From JACQGZ01 sp036004665 (GTDB taxonomy: Bacteria > Sysuimicrobiota > Sysuimicrobiia > Sysuimicrobiales > Humicultoraceae): 32,238 nt of DNA. Positions within the stretch are counted from its first letter, which is position 1, and the number at the start of each line of letters is the position of its first letter. Position numbers and translations under genes: made by a program. Where the stretch lies: NCBI GenBank assembly GCA_036004665.1, contig DASYRG010000013.1, positions 1 to 32,238 of the forward strand, given 5' to 3'. Under the pieces are notes generated by a model that made no database searches, was not told the origin of the DNA, and was given only the letters and a program-made list of their open reading frames with translations. Of this stretch, positions 23,330-32,046 are shown piece after piece.

Positions 23330-24266
23330 CGTGATCACCATGGGCGAAACGATGCTCCGGCTCTCCGCCCCCGTAGGCGTCGCCCTCGAGGACGCTCCCT
23401 ACTTCCTGGTCCATGTGGCCGGGGCCGAATCCAACGTCGCCGTGGCGACGAGCCGGTTGGGCACCAGTGCCGGGTGGGTCTCGCGTCTCGTGGACAATCC
23501 GCTGGGCCGCCGTATCCACAACCAGATCCGCGGGCAGGGGGTCGACGTCTCCCGTGTCCTCTGGACGCGCAACGACCGCATCGGGACGTACTTTGTCGAA
23601 CTCGGCCGCACGCCCCGCGCCGGCCGCATTCTCTACGACCGGGCCGGGTCGGCGATGGCCGGCATCGACCCGGACCAGGTGGACTGGTCCTATCTGCGCC
23701 AGGGGCGCGTCCTGCACCTGACCGGCATCACCCCCGGACTCGGCCCCTCCTGCCTGCGGCTGGTGACGCGGGCGCTTGAGGAGGCGAGGGGCGGGGGTCA
23801 GATCGTCTCCTTCGACGTCAACTACCGGGCCCGTCTGTGGGGCGTCACGGAGGCCGTCACCGTCCTCAGCCCGCTCCTGCGTCAGGTGGGGATTCTGATC
23901 AGTACATCGGCGGATGCGCACCGGCTCTTCGGCATCGACGGCGGCGCGGTGGAGGTGGCCGAGGCCTTGCGGGACCGCTTCGGGGCGGGGATGACCGTCG
24001 TCACGAGCGGCGTGCACTTTGCCGCCGTGGACCGCGCGAGGACCTATCAGCGCGAAGGCTACGCGGTGGAGGCTCTCGACCGGATCGGCGCGGGGGACGC
24101 ATTTGCGGCGGGCTTTCTGCACGGATACCTGTCGGAAGGGATCGAGCAGGGCCTGGCCTACGGAGCCGCCCTGGCGGCGCTGAAGCACACCTACTACGGC
24201 GACACCGTCTGGGTCTCCCCGGAGGACGTCCAGACACTGCTCATGGGGGAGGATGTCTGGAGGTAG
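23322..24266 (+). CDS. kdgK: PfkB-family sugar kinase, probable 2-keto-3-deoxygluconate kinase
   Basis: A 314-residue ribokinase-fold kinase. It begins with ITMGETMLRLSAP, carries AGAESNVAVATSRLG (substrate lid and GG-type region) and ends with the PfkB signature DRIGAGDAFAAGF, in which Asp259 is the catalytic base and GAGD the anion hole. The start GTG at 23322 overlaps the aldolase stop by 8 nt. KDG kinases phosphorylate 2-keto-3-deoxy-gluconate to KDPG. The direct coupling to a KDPG aldolase supports that role over fructokinase or ribokinase. Confidence 0.88.
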   Translation: MPDVITMGETMLRLSAPVGVALEDAPYFLVHVAGAESNVAVATSRLGTSAGWVSRLVDNPLGRRIHNQIRGQGVDVSRVLWTRNDRIGTYFVELGRTPRAGRILYDRAGSAMAGIDPDQVDWSYLRQGRVLHLTGITPGLGPSCLRLVTRALEEARGGGQIVSFDVNYRARLWGVTEAVTVLSPLLRQVGILISTSADAHRLFGIDGGAVEVAEALRDRFGAGMTVVTSGVHFAAVDRARTYQREGYAVEALDRIGAGDAFAAGFLHGYLSEGIEQGLAYGAALAALKHTYYGDTVWVSPEDVQTLLMGEDVWR

Positions 24267-24275
24267 GAGGCGGGG

Positions 24276-25049
24276 ATGAGGGTCAAGGGCCGGGTGGCGA
24301 TCGTGACAGGGGCGGCGATGGGCATCGGCAAGGGCATCGCCACGGTGCTCTCACGCGAAGGCGCCAAGGTGGCCGTGGCCGACATCAACGAGGAGGAAGG
24401 GAAGCGGACCGTCGACGAGCTGGCGCGGAGAGGGGGCGAAGCGCTCTTCGTGGGCACCGATGTGGCCGATGAAGGACAAGTGCGGACCCTGGTCGACCAA
24501 ACCGTCGAGGGGTTTGGGTCGCTCTCAATCCTGGTGAACAACGCCGCCGTCGGCGTGTACACTCCGGTGCATGAGACGACGCTGGAGAATTGGGAGCGCT
24601 GTTTGCGGGTCAATCTCACCGGGCCGTTCCTCTGCGCGAAGTACGCCCTACCGCACCTCCGCGCCGCCGGGAAGGCCGCCATCGTCAACATCGCCTCCGT
24701 GCACGCCTACCAGAACGTGGGGGGGACCGCCCCCTACGCGGCCAGCAAAGGAGGCCTGGCCGCCCTCACGCGCGTAATGGCGATCGACTACGCGCGCGAG
24801 GGAATCCGCGTCAATGCCATCTGCCCCGGCTGGGTCTACACGCCGCTGATCGAGGGGATCTTCCGCGAATCCGGTGACTTCGAAGGGATGAAACGGACGG
24901 TCACGCAGCGCCAGTTACTCGGCCGCCTGGGGACGCCCGAGGACATCGGCAACGCCGTGCTCTACCTCGTCAGTGACGAGTCGGGGTTCGTCACGGGGAC
25001 CTCGCTCTTCGTCGATTCCGGGCTGACGGCGCTGTTGGAAACATGGTAG
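24276..25049 (+). CDS. Short-chain dehydrogenase/reductase
   Basis: A 257-residue classical SDR: cofactor motif TGAAMGIG (11-18), DINEE after strand 2 (Asp37, favouring NAD), NNAA (88-91), catalytic Ser141, Tyr154 and Lys158, and the PGWVYTPL segment after the active site. It has AGGAGG upstream and starts 9 nt after the kinase. In the neighbourhood of a FAH hydrolase a likely job is to oxidise a 2-keto-3-deoxy sugar acid (as in L-fuconate or L-rhamnonate degradation) to the diketo acid. Oxidation of the sugar or sugar acid itself is another option. Substrate is inferred, enzyme class is certain. Confidence 0.9.
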   Translation: MRVKGRVAIVTGAAMGIGKGIATVLSREGAKVAVADINEEEGKRTVDELARRGGEALFVGTDVADEGQVRTLVDQTVEGFGSLSILVNNAAVGVYTPVHETTLENWERCLRVNLTGPFLCAKYALPHLRAAGKAAIVNIASVHAYQNVGGTAPYAASKGGLAALTRVMAIDYAREGIRVNAICPGWVYTPLIEGIFRESGDFEGMKRTVTQRQLLGRLGTPEDIGNAVLYLVSDESGFVTGTSLFVDSGLTALLETW

Positions 25050-26215
25050 ACGACTCCGGTCTCGGTGAGCGGACGGCGGCCGTCCAGGGCGCGCTGGCGG
25101 CGCAGGGGATGCGGGCCCTCTTCTGCCGGCAGCCCGAGAACCTGGTCATGCTGGCAGGCTACTGGCCGGTCATCGGCCGCTCCGCGATCCTGCTCCCCGC
25201 CGACGGTGCACCGATCCTGTTCGCGCCCGAGATGGAGCGCGAGGCGCTGGCGCGCACGTTCATCGCCGACGTTCGGACCTTTCCGGTGTGGAAGCTGGAG
25301 GATCCCCCGCCCGAGGAAAGTCTGAAGCGCCTGGCCCGCGACGCCGCGGCAGCGCTGCGATTGGGAGGGACTCAGGTCGGTGCGGAGCAGAGTCCCGACG
25401 AGGATCTCACACCCACACAAAAGGTGACTGAGCCCTGGTTCCCGGCACGGCCGGCCGCGGAGGTGCTTGCCGCTCTTGGCGCGGAGGTTGTCGACGCCTC
25501 GCCGCTGCTGCGAGAGCAGCGCGCTCGGAAGACGGGGACGGATCTCGGCCGTCTCCGGATCGCCAATGAGATCGCCCGCTTTGGGATCCGGGCCTTCTAC
25601 GCAGCGGTGGACGAGGGCCGCACGGAGGCGGAGGTGGCGGCGGACGTGGAACGGGCGATTGTGGCCCAGGGATCGGGCCACAAAGGGACCATTCACGCGC
25701 GCGGGGAGGCCCTCGTCTTCTCCGGCGTGGACCGGCTGTTTCGTTTCGGCTGGGGGTTTGCACCGACGACGGCGCGCCGGCTGGAGCGCGGCGACCTGGT
25801 CATGCTTGAGCTCTCCACCGTCGCCGACGGCTACTATTCGGACCTCACCAGGATGGCCACCGTCGGATCGCCCTCGGCCCAGCAGCAGGACCTCCTCGAT
25901 GCGGTGGCCGCCGCGCAGCAGGCGGCCGTCGCGGCCGTCCGCCCTGGCGTCAGCGGCGATGCGGTCGACCGCGCCGCCCGCGAGGTGCTCCGGCAGAGAG
26001 AGTTCGAAGAGTACTTCATTCACCTCACCGGCCACGGTCTGGGATTCCGCTACCACGAGGGCGTCCCGCTGCTGTATCCGGGGGCAGACGGAGTGTTGGC
26101 CGAGGGGATGGTCACCAGCATCGAACCGGGAATCTACGCGCGCACCTTCGGCGGCGTGCGGATCGAAGAGAACGTGGCGGTGACCGGCGACGGAGCAGAG
26201 GTCTTATCGGCCTGA
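25043..26215 (+). CDS. M24 family metallopeptidase-like protein (Xaa-Pro peptidase/creatinase fold)
   Basis: A 390-residue protein with an N-terminal creatinase-type domain (about 1-155) and a pita-bread catalytic domain. Metal-ligand positions of the family read Glu256 (normally Asp), Asp267 (YYSDLTR), His331 (TGHGLG), Glu361 (SIEPGIY) and Glu375 (RIEENVAV). The first ligand is therefore changed Asp to Glu, so peptidase activity is uncertain; it may have a different amidohydrolase role. Its ATG overlaps the SDR stop by 7 nt, placing it firmly in the sugar-acid operon. It could cleave an amide or peptide conjugate of the imported compound, but nothing in the sequence proves it. Confidence 0.85.
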   Translation: MVDDSGLGERTAAVQGALAAQGMRALFCRQPENLVMLAGYWPVIGRSAILLPADGAPILFAPEMEREALARTFIADVRTFPVWKLEDPPPEESLKRLARDAAAALRLGGTQVGAEQSPDEDLTPTQKVTEPWFPARPAAEVLAALGAEVVDASPLLREQRARKTGTDLGRLRIANEIARFGIRAFYAAVDEGRTEAEVAADVERAIVAQGSGHKGTIHARGEALVFSGVDRLFRFGWGFAPTTARRLERGDLVMLELSTVADGYYSDLTRMATVGSPSAQQQDLLDAVAAAQQAAVAAVRPGVSGDAVDRAAREVLRQREFEEYFIHLTGHGLGFRYHEGVPLLYPGADGVLAEGMVTSIEPGIYARTFGGVRIEENVAVTGDGAEVLSA

Positions 26216-26265
26216 GGGAGTCGACGCACGAGATGCATCACCATCATGAAGGGGGGTAGGGGAAG

Positions 26266-27366
26266 ATGAGGGGATGGGGGAGCAGGCACATGATGCGACA
26301 GGGGGGACTGGTCTTCGCGGCGACGGCAATCATCGTCGCGGCGCTGGCCGTCACCGGCCCGCAGACCATGGGCGGGGCCGCCCCCGTGACCTACGCGAAA
26401 CCGGTGGCGCTGAAAGCCGGATCCCAGGCGCCCTGCAGCGGGCTGAAGTACAAGGCGGGCAGTGCGGCCCGCATCGCCTACATGCCTCCGGCCACGGAGT
26501 TCAATTACTACATCGCGATCGGCGAGGGCGTCAAGGCCCGCGCCAAGGACCTCGGCGCCAGCACGTTCATGCTCGCCCCGCAGAGCGGCAACGACATCAA
26601 CGGACAGATGGGGATGATTCAGGACGTCATCAGCCAGCGAGTCAGCGGGATCATCCTCTCCACCCACGATGAGCACGCGGCGGCACCCCTGGTCAAACAG
26701 GCGGTCGCGGCAGGCATCGCCGTCGTGATCGTCAACTCGGACATCGCGAACTTCCCATCGCCGGTGCAGGGGGTGGTGGGATACAAACAGCGCAAGGGCA
26801 CCTTCAAGATCGGCCAGTACGCGATCAAGCTGCGCGCCGGGAAGCCCACCGCGGTCGGGATCCTCGAGGGCGCGCCCGGGTACCACTCCACCGAGCGCGT
26901 CGGCGGGTTCGTGGACGCCATCAAGGCGGCCTCGAACTTCAAGGTCGTCTCCAGCCTCAACGGCAACTGGAACGTCGACGGAGGCAACAAGGCAGCCCAG
27001 GACATGCTGCAGGCCCATCCGGACGTCCAGCTCATCTTCGCCGCCAACGATTATGAAATCTTCGGCGCGGCCAAGGCCGCGGCGGCGTTGAAGAAGTCCG
27101 GGCTGATCCTGCTGGGGAACGACGGCGACACAGGCGCCGGACTCGAGCCGATTGCTACCGGCGAGGTGACCGCGACCGTGAACACGACGCCCTTCGAGAT
27201 GGGCCGGCAGGCGATGCAGGTGATGATGGACTGCCTGACCGGCAAGTTCAAGGGAGGCTACGTCGAGACGCCGACGGTCATCGTCGACCGGGGCAACGTT
27301 CGCTCCTTCCTCTGTCACCCGGAGCGACTCTATCCCAAGCCCGCGAAAGCCTATTCCTGCCCGTGA
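26266..27366 (+). CDS. CUT2 sugar ABC importer substrate-binding protein (RbsB/XylF-like)
   Basis: A 366-residue periplasmic-binding-protein fold type I (Peripla_BP_4) with an uncleaved or Sec-type N-terminal signal (hydrophobic stretch 14-30) and two alpha/beta lobes. Landmarks are ARIAYMPPATEFNYYIAIGEGV, SGIILSTHDEHAAAPLVKQAVAAGIAVVIVNSD and LLGNDGDTGAGLEPI. It has AGGGGGG-type ribosome site upstream. Ligands of this family are pentoses, hexoses and autoinducer-like sugars. It shares a 4-nt overlap (GTGA) with the ATPase gene that follows. Extra Cys near residue 52 and at the C-terminus (FLCHPE, YSCP) could form disulfides. Confidence 0.88.
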   Translation: MRGWGSRHMMRQGGLVFAATAIIVAALAVTGPQTMGGAAPVTYAKPVALKAGSQAPCSGLKYKAGSAARIAYMPPATEFNYYIAIGEGVKARAKDLGASTFMLAPQSGNDINGQMGMIQDVISQRVSGIILSTHDEHAAAPLVKQAVAAGIAVVIVNSDIANFPSPVQGVVGYKQRKGTFKIGQYAIKLRAGKPTAVGILEGAPGYHSTERVGGFVDAIKAASNFKVVSSLNGNWNVDGGNKAAQDMLQAHPDVQLIFAANDYEIFGAAKAAAALKKSGLILLGNDGDTGAGLEPIATGEVTATVNTTPFEMGRQAMQVMMDCLTGKFKGGYVETPTVIVDRGNVRSFLCHPERLYPKPAKAYSCP

Positions 27367-28946
27367 AGTCAGACCGCGAGGGCGGCCCGTCAGGTCTTCC
27401 CACGACCGGGGCCGCCCTGGCCTTTCGGAGCGACCCGCTCTGGGAACTGCAGGGCATCTCGAAGGCCTTTCCGGGGGTCCAGGCGCTCAGCGGTGTCTCG
27501 CTCGCCCTGTACCCCGGCGAGATTCATGCGCTGGTCGGAGAGAACGGCAGCGGCAAGTCGACGCTCGCCAAGGTGCTCGCCGGCGTGCACCCGCCCGATG
27601 CCGGGGAGATCCGGTTCAGCGGGACACCGGTGACGCTGCCCCACCCCATCGCCGCGCGCGAGCGGGGCGTTGCGACGATCTACCAGGAGTTCTCCCTCGT
27701 CCCCACGTTGAGCGTCGCCGAGAACATCTGCCTGGGCCGTCTTCCCGGGCGGGGCGCCGCGTCCGTGCCGCTCGTGGATTGGGCGCGGATGCGCACGCTC
27801 GCCGCCGAGATTCTCGAACAGCTGGGGATCCGGGTGGACGTCGATGCCCCGGTGCAGACCCTCTCCGTTGCCGAACAGCAGCTCGTCGAGATATCCAAAG
27901 CGATCCTGGCCGATTCCCGTCTGTTGATCATGGACGAACCGACCACCGCGCTGGCCCTTGACGAAACGCGGCGGCTCCACGATCTCATCCGCCGGCTGGC
28001 CGGCCGCGGGCGGGCCATCCTCTACATCTCGCACCGCCTGCATGAGGTGATGGCCCTGGCCGACCGGGTGACCATCTTGAAGGATGGACATCTGGTGGGC
28101 ACCCGGGAGATCGGCGATGTGGACCTGAATACGGTCATCCGCCTGATGGTCGGGGCCGAGATCGCCGAGCACTACCCCAAGGAACGGCACACGACGGACC
28201 GGCCGCTGCTAGAAGCGCGGGATCTGCGGACCACCCGCGGCGCCAATGGGGTCACCTTCTCGCTTTTCCGCGGCGAGGTCTTGGGCCTGGGCGGCGTCGT
28301 GGGCTCGGGGAGGACGGCGATCGCCCGCGCGCTGACGGGGGTCGATCCGCCGGTCGCGGGCAGTCTGCTGCTCGAGGAGCGGCCGGTGCGGTTCGCCTCC
28401 CCCGCCGAGGCCACGGCCGCGGGGATTGCGCTGGTTCCGGAGAACAGGAAGGCCGATGGGCTCTTTTGGAACTTCACCGGCGTGGGCAACATCACCATCT
28501 CCCGCCTGAGCGCCCTGCTGCGCGGGGGGTTGATGAGCCTCCGACGGGAGCTGGAGCTGGGCCGATCGCTCCTCACGCAACTGCGCATCGATCCGGCGGC
28601 GGAGTGGCGCAACGTCCGGTCGCTTTCCGGCGGCACGCAGCAGAAGGTGATGATCGCGCGGTGGCTCTTTGGCCAGGCCAAGGTGCTGGTCCTGGATGAG
28701 CCCACCCAGGGCATCGATGTGGGGGCCAAGGTGGAGGTGTACCGGCTGATCAATCAGATGACGGCCCGGGGCCTCGGGGTAATTCTGATCAGTTCCGACT
28801 ACCGTGAGCTGCTGGCGATGAGCGACCGGGTGGCGATCATCCGGGAGGGCCGCGTCGCCCGCCTGGCACCTCCGGCAGAACTGGACGAGTACGCGATCAT
28901 CGCCAGCGCCCCCGCCGCGGCTCCTGCTGCCGGAGCAGTAGGATGA
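27363..28946 (+). CDS. CUT2 sugar ABC importer ATPase, tandem domains (RbsA/XylG-like)
   Basis: 527 residues with two fused nucleotide-binding domains. The first has Walker A GENGSGKST (59-67), the family-specific signature LSVAEQQLVE and Walker B LLIMDEPTT. The second has the degenerate Walker A GVVGSGRTA usual in this family, signature LSGGTQQK and Walker B VLVLDEPTQG. The normal length is about 500; an N-terminal extension of about 25 residues is present. The GTG start at 27363 overlaps the binding-protein stop. It energises the importer with the permease that overlaps its own end. Confidence 0.93.
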   Translation: MKSDREGGPSGLPTTGAALAFRSDPLWELQGISKAFPGVQALSGVSLALYPGEIHALVGENGSGKSTLAKVLAGVHPPDAGEIRFSGTPVTLPHPIAARERGVATIYQEFSLVPTLSVAENICLGRLPGRGAASVPLVDWARMRTLAAEILEQLGIRVDVDAPVQTLSVAEQQLVEISKAILADSRLLIMDEPTTALALDETRRLHDLIRRLAGRGRAILYISHRLHEVMALADRVTILKDGHLVGTREIGDVDLNTVIRLMVGAEIAEHYPKERHTTDRPLLEARDLRTTRGANGVTFSLFRGEVLGLGGVVGSGRTAIARALTGVDPPVAGSLLLEERPVRFASPAEATAAGIALVPENRKADGLFWNFTGVGNITISRLSALLRGGLMSLRRELELGRSLLTQLRIDPAAEWRNVRSLSGGTQQKVMIARWLFGQAKVLVLDEPTQGIDVGAKVEVYRLINQMTARGLGVILISSDYRELLAMSDRVAIIREGRVARLAPPAELDEYAIIASAPAAAPAAGAVG

Positions 28947-30028
28947 CCTTCCGCTCGCTGCGCGTCTTCGGCTCGGCCCTCATCGGGCCGCTCGCCGCCC
29001 TCTTGATCTCGGCCTTCGTGATCAGCCTGACCACGGACCGGTTCCTGGACACGCGCAACCTCTTGAACGTCTCCCTGCAGGTGAGCATCATCGCCATCAT
29101 GGCCATCGGCTCGACCATCGTCATCCTCACCGGCGGGATCGACCTCTCGCCCGGCTCGATGGTCGCCCTGTTGACGATGTTGGTGGCCATCTTTGTGAAG
29201 TTCGACGGCCTGCCGCTGGTTCTGGCCATTCCCCTCATCGTCGTACTCGGCTGCGGGTTGGGGGTGATCAACGGGGTGATGGTGGCCTTCCTGCGCATTC
29301 CGTCGTTCATCGCTACCCTGGCCACGCTCACGGCGTACAAGGGGTGGTCGTTCTTGTACCACAACGGCTCGCCCATCTTCTCTGTCTCTCCGGCCCTGGA
29401 GCCCATCTTTTACGGTTCGCTGTGGGGGATCCCGCTGCCGTTCTATTACGTGCTGGTCTGCTACCTGCTCGCCTACATCTTTCTCCAGTACACGATTCCC
29501 GGCCGCGAGATCTACGCCGTGGGAGGCAATGAAGCCGCGGCCCGCCTCTCTGGGATCAAGGTGCGGCGTATTCATATGCTGGCCTACATCATCGCCGGAG
29601 GCACCGCGGGGCTGGCCAGCGTGGTCATGGCCGCGCGACTGAACTCCGGGTCCCCCAACTACGGGGCCGGGATGGAGCTGCAGGCGATCGGCGCGGCGGT
29701 CATCGGCGGCGCGAGTCTCACGGGAGGCTTCGGGAACGTGATCGCCACCTTCATCGGGGCTCTGACGATCGCCGTCGTCCAGAACGGCCTGAATCTCAAC
29801 GACGTATCCACCTCCTGGCAGGGGATCACCCTGGGGGTGATCATTGCCGCTGCCGTGGGCATCGATCGCTGGCGCGGCGAGGTGGGAAGCCTGCTCCGGC
29901 GGCTGGTGCGGGGAGGCCGTGGGAAGGAGGAGGCGCCTCCCTTGCCCGCGGAGCCGCACTCTGCGTCGCCGGAGCCCCGGATCACCGTGAAGACCGGGCC
30001 CGCCGCCGGCGACCAGGACGACTCGTAG
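28943..30028 (+). CDS. CUT2 sugar ABC importer permease (RbsC/XylH-like)
   Basis: A 361-residue multi-helix permease, about 8-10 helices, with the family signature GGIDLSPGSMVAL, the central YAVGGNEAAARLSGIKV loop and GASLTGGFGNVIATFIGAL near the C-terminal helices. The ATG overlaps the ATPase stop by 4 nt. The last 45 residues form a hydrophilic Pro/Glu/Arg-rich tail that ordinary RbsC proteins lack. Confidence 0.92.
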   Translation: MTFRSLRVFGSALIGPLAALLISAFVISLTTDRFLDTRNLLNVSLQVSIIAIMAIGSTIVILTGGIDLSPGSMVALLTMLVAIFVKFDGLPLVLAIPLIVVLGCGLGVINGVMVAFLRIPSFIATLATLTAYKGWSFLYHNGSPIFSVSPALEPIFYGSLWGIPLPFYYVLVCYLLAYIFLQYTIPGREIYAVGGNEAAARLSGIKVRRIHMLAYIIAGGTAGLASVVMAARLNSGSPNYGAGMELQAIGAAVIGGASLTGGFGNVIATFIGALTIAVVQNGLNLNDVSTSWQGITLGVIIAAAVGIDRWRGEVGSLLRRLVRGGRGKEEAPPLPAEPHSASPEPRITVKTGPAAGDQDDS

Positions 30029-30054
30029 CCGTAACCGCCGGGGAGGGCGGAACG

Positions 30055-31125
30055 ATGTACACGTACGGACGCAAGGTGGGATGCCGCATCTCCCTCGACT
30101 ACACGTACAAGGGCATGCGCGTGGCATTTCTGGAGAACGAGACCCTCCGCGTGGGCGTTTTGGTCGACAAAGGCGCCGATATCTTTGAATTCACCTATAA
30201 GCCCCGCGATCTCGATTTCATGTGGCAGTCTCCAATACCGATGCGCCGGCCCTATGTCGCCACCAGCGCTCTCCCCGAAGGCGCCTTTCATGACTACTTC
30301 TACGGAGGATGGCAGGAGGTGCTGCCGTCGGCCGGATGGGCAGATCAGCCCTACCTCGGCACCTATCAGGGCCTGCACGGGGAAGTCTCCCTCCTGCCGT
30401 TCGAGGCTCAGGTCGAGGAAGACTCACCAGAGCAGGTGAACCTGCGGTTGCACACGCGCCTCTACCGCAGCCCGCTGGCGCTGGAGCGCACGATGTCGCT
30501 GCGGCGGGAGGCGCCCGTCCTCACCATCGCGGAGCGGCTGGTGAATGAGGCGCCCACTGAGTACGCGATCATGTGGGGGCACCACCCCGCGTTCGGCGAG
30601 CCCTTCCTGGATGACAGCTGCGTCGTGGAGACGCCGGCGCAGACCATTCGGGTGCTGGCGTTTCACCGCAACGGTCTCTGGGAGCCGGGCGACGGCTACG
30701 CATTTCCGATGGTGAAAAACCGCCGCAGCGGCCTCCTGGAGGATGTCACGCGCGTCCTCTCCCGAGCGACGGGCTCCGTCGACGTGATTTCCTTCTGGGG
30801 TTTGGAGGAGGGCTGGTACGCGCTGACCAATCGGCGCCGGCGCGTCGGATTTGGCCTGGCCTGGGACCGGAGTCTCTTCCAGTGCCTCTGGATGTGGCAG
30901 GTCTACGGCGGCCACGACGACTATCCGTGGTACGGCCGGACCTACAACTGCGCCCTCGAGCCGTTTACGAGCTGGCCCCCGGCAGGAGTTCCCAACGCGA
31001 TCCAAAACGGCACCGCCCTGGTCATGAAACCTCACCAGGAGATTGAGACCACGCTGGCCGCCGTTGCCTACGAGGGGGAAGGGGTGTCCAGAATCACCCA
31101 GGCAGGCGATGTGCGGCTTCGTTGA
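30055..31125 (+). CDS. DUF4432 family, aldose-1-epimerase-like protein
   Basis: A 356-residue beta-sandwich protein of the galactose-mutarotase-like fold. Segments: MRVAFLENETLRVGVLVDKGADIFEF (N-terminal sheet), GGWQEVLPSAGW, MWGHHPAFGEPFL (the HP-type substrate region with paired His), and YNCALEPFTSWP with the Glu in the EPF box expected for the catalytic base in the epimerase superfamily. DUF4432 proteins often sit in sugar or sugar-acid catabolic loci. It follows the permease by 26 nt with GGGAGGG upstream and ends the operon; the next gene is convergent. Anomer interconversion or sugar isomerisation is inferred. Confidence 0.85.
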   Translation: MYTYGRKVGCRISLDYTYKGMRVAFLENETLRVGVLVDKGADIFEFTYKPRDLDFMWQSPIPMRRPYVATSALPEGAFHDYFYGGWQEVLPSAGWADQPYLGTYQGLHGEVSLLPFEAQVEEDSPEQVNLRLHTRLYRSPLALERTMSLRREAPVLTIAERLVNEAPTEYAIMWGHHPAFGEPFLDDSCVVETPAQTIRVLAFHRNGLWEPGDGYAFPMVKNRRSGLLEDVTRVLSRATGSVDVISFWGLEEGWYALTNRRRRVGFGLAWDRSLFQCLWMWQVYGGHDDYPWYGRTYNCALEPFTSWPPAGVPNAIQNGTALVMKPHQEIETTLAAVAYEGEGVSRITQAGDVRLR

Positions 31126-31128
31126 GCT

Positions 31129-32043
31129 TCAGTTGGTGGGGGTTACAGTCACCGCCAGCATCCCGCGGAATCGAGATCGGAGCAGGCGCTGAATGGTCTC
31201 GACCGCCTCTGGCCGATGGGGGCCGAGGGTGACGAGATAGACCGTTCCCCCTTCTCGCACCACGGCGGCGAAGGCAAACCCTGTGATCCGCACAGCTCTG
31301 GCCAGACGGTCTGCCTCATGCTGCGAAGCGAACGTCCCGAACCGTAGCTGCGCGTACCCACCGGCCAGGGGCCGTAGCTGGGGATTGAAGTTGAGTTGAG
31401 TCAGTGCGATAAGGCGGCGTTCCGCGACTGCAATCGGCACCGTCTCCGAGACGACCACGAAGTGAGGTAAGATGGGCTCTTCTCTCGCCACGATCCCTGC
31501 GGCAAAACCGGCGAGCGCGAGGTGGTTGACGATCTCGACGGCGCGATCCCGATCAGCGACCGGCCCAACCTGGATCATGAACTGAGGGCCCTGTTCCGTC
31601 GGGAGGGGGGTCGGGATCTGTACGATTGCCGGCTCAGGGTGAGTGGGCACAGATGGGGGGGGCGTCGCCGCCACCCTCTTCTCCGTCCTGTCGATGGGTG
31701 GTGACGGGGCCGACGTCCGAAGCGGTATGGCTGGAGTGGGTAGAGTGGGTGGACGCGGCGGCTCCACTCGACGGACGGGATGCACGCCTCTGCCCTGTTG
31801 CCCGGAGCCCCTGCGTTCCTGGTGCGCTTGAGGCGCGGGCGTCATCAGAACGGTCGGGGGAGCAGAGCCGGAACCGCGATCCTCGGCTACGGGTGTGAAT
31901 GGACCATCAGTGTCGGGTGCGTCCGTAGAGATCATGGCGCTCGACGGAGGCTTCGACGGCAGAGCCAGCAGGAAGAGGAGGCTTCCGCCCAGGAGAGCGC
32001 CGACTACGACACTGGTCGCAAACGCCACATCGAACCGCTTCAT
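31129..32043 (-). CDS. SPOR-repeat membrane protein
   Basis: A 304-residue protein with an N-terminal membrane anchor (about residues 8-29), a long Pro/Ser/Thr-rich linker (about 30-150) and two C-terminal repeats of about 75 residues that resemble SPOR domains: QFMIQVGPVADRDRAVEIVNHLALAGF (from ~153) and YAQLRFGTFASQHEADRLARAVRITGF (from ~228). SPOR domains bind denuded peptidoglycan, often at division sites. It starts 3 nt after the stop of the preceding minus-strand gene. It is convergent with the sugar operon, with only 3 bp between stops. The sequence suggests a cell-envelope role unrelated to the sugar genes. Confidence 0.8.
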   Translation of the reverse strand: MKRFDVAFATSVVVGALLGGSLLFLLALPSKPPSSAMISTDAPDTDGPFTPVAEDRGSGSAPPTVLMTPAPQAHQERRGSGQQGRGVHPVRRVEPPRPPTLPTPAIPLRTSAPSPPIDRTEKRVAATPPPSVPTHPEPAIVQIPTPLPTEQGPQFMIQVGPVADRDRAVEIVNHLALAGFAAGIVAREEPILPHFVVVSETVPIAVAERRLIALTQLNFNPQLRPLAGGYAQLRFGTFASQHEADRLARAVRITGFAFAAVVREGGTVYLVTLGPHRPEAVETIQRLLRSRFRGMLAVTVTPTN

Positions 32044-32046
32044 GTG

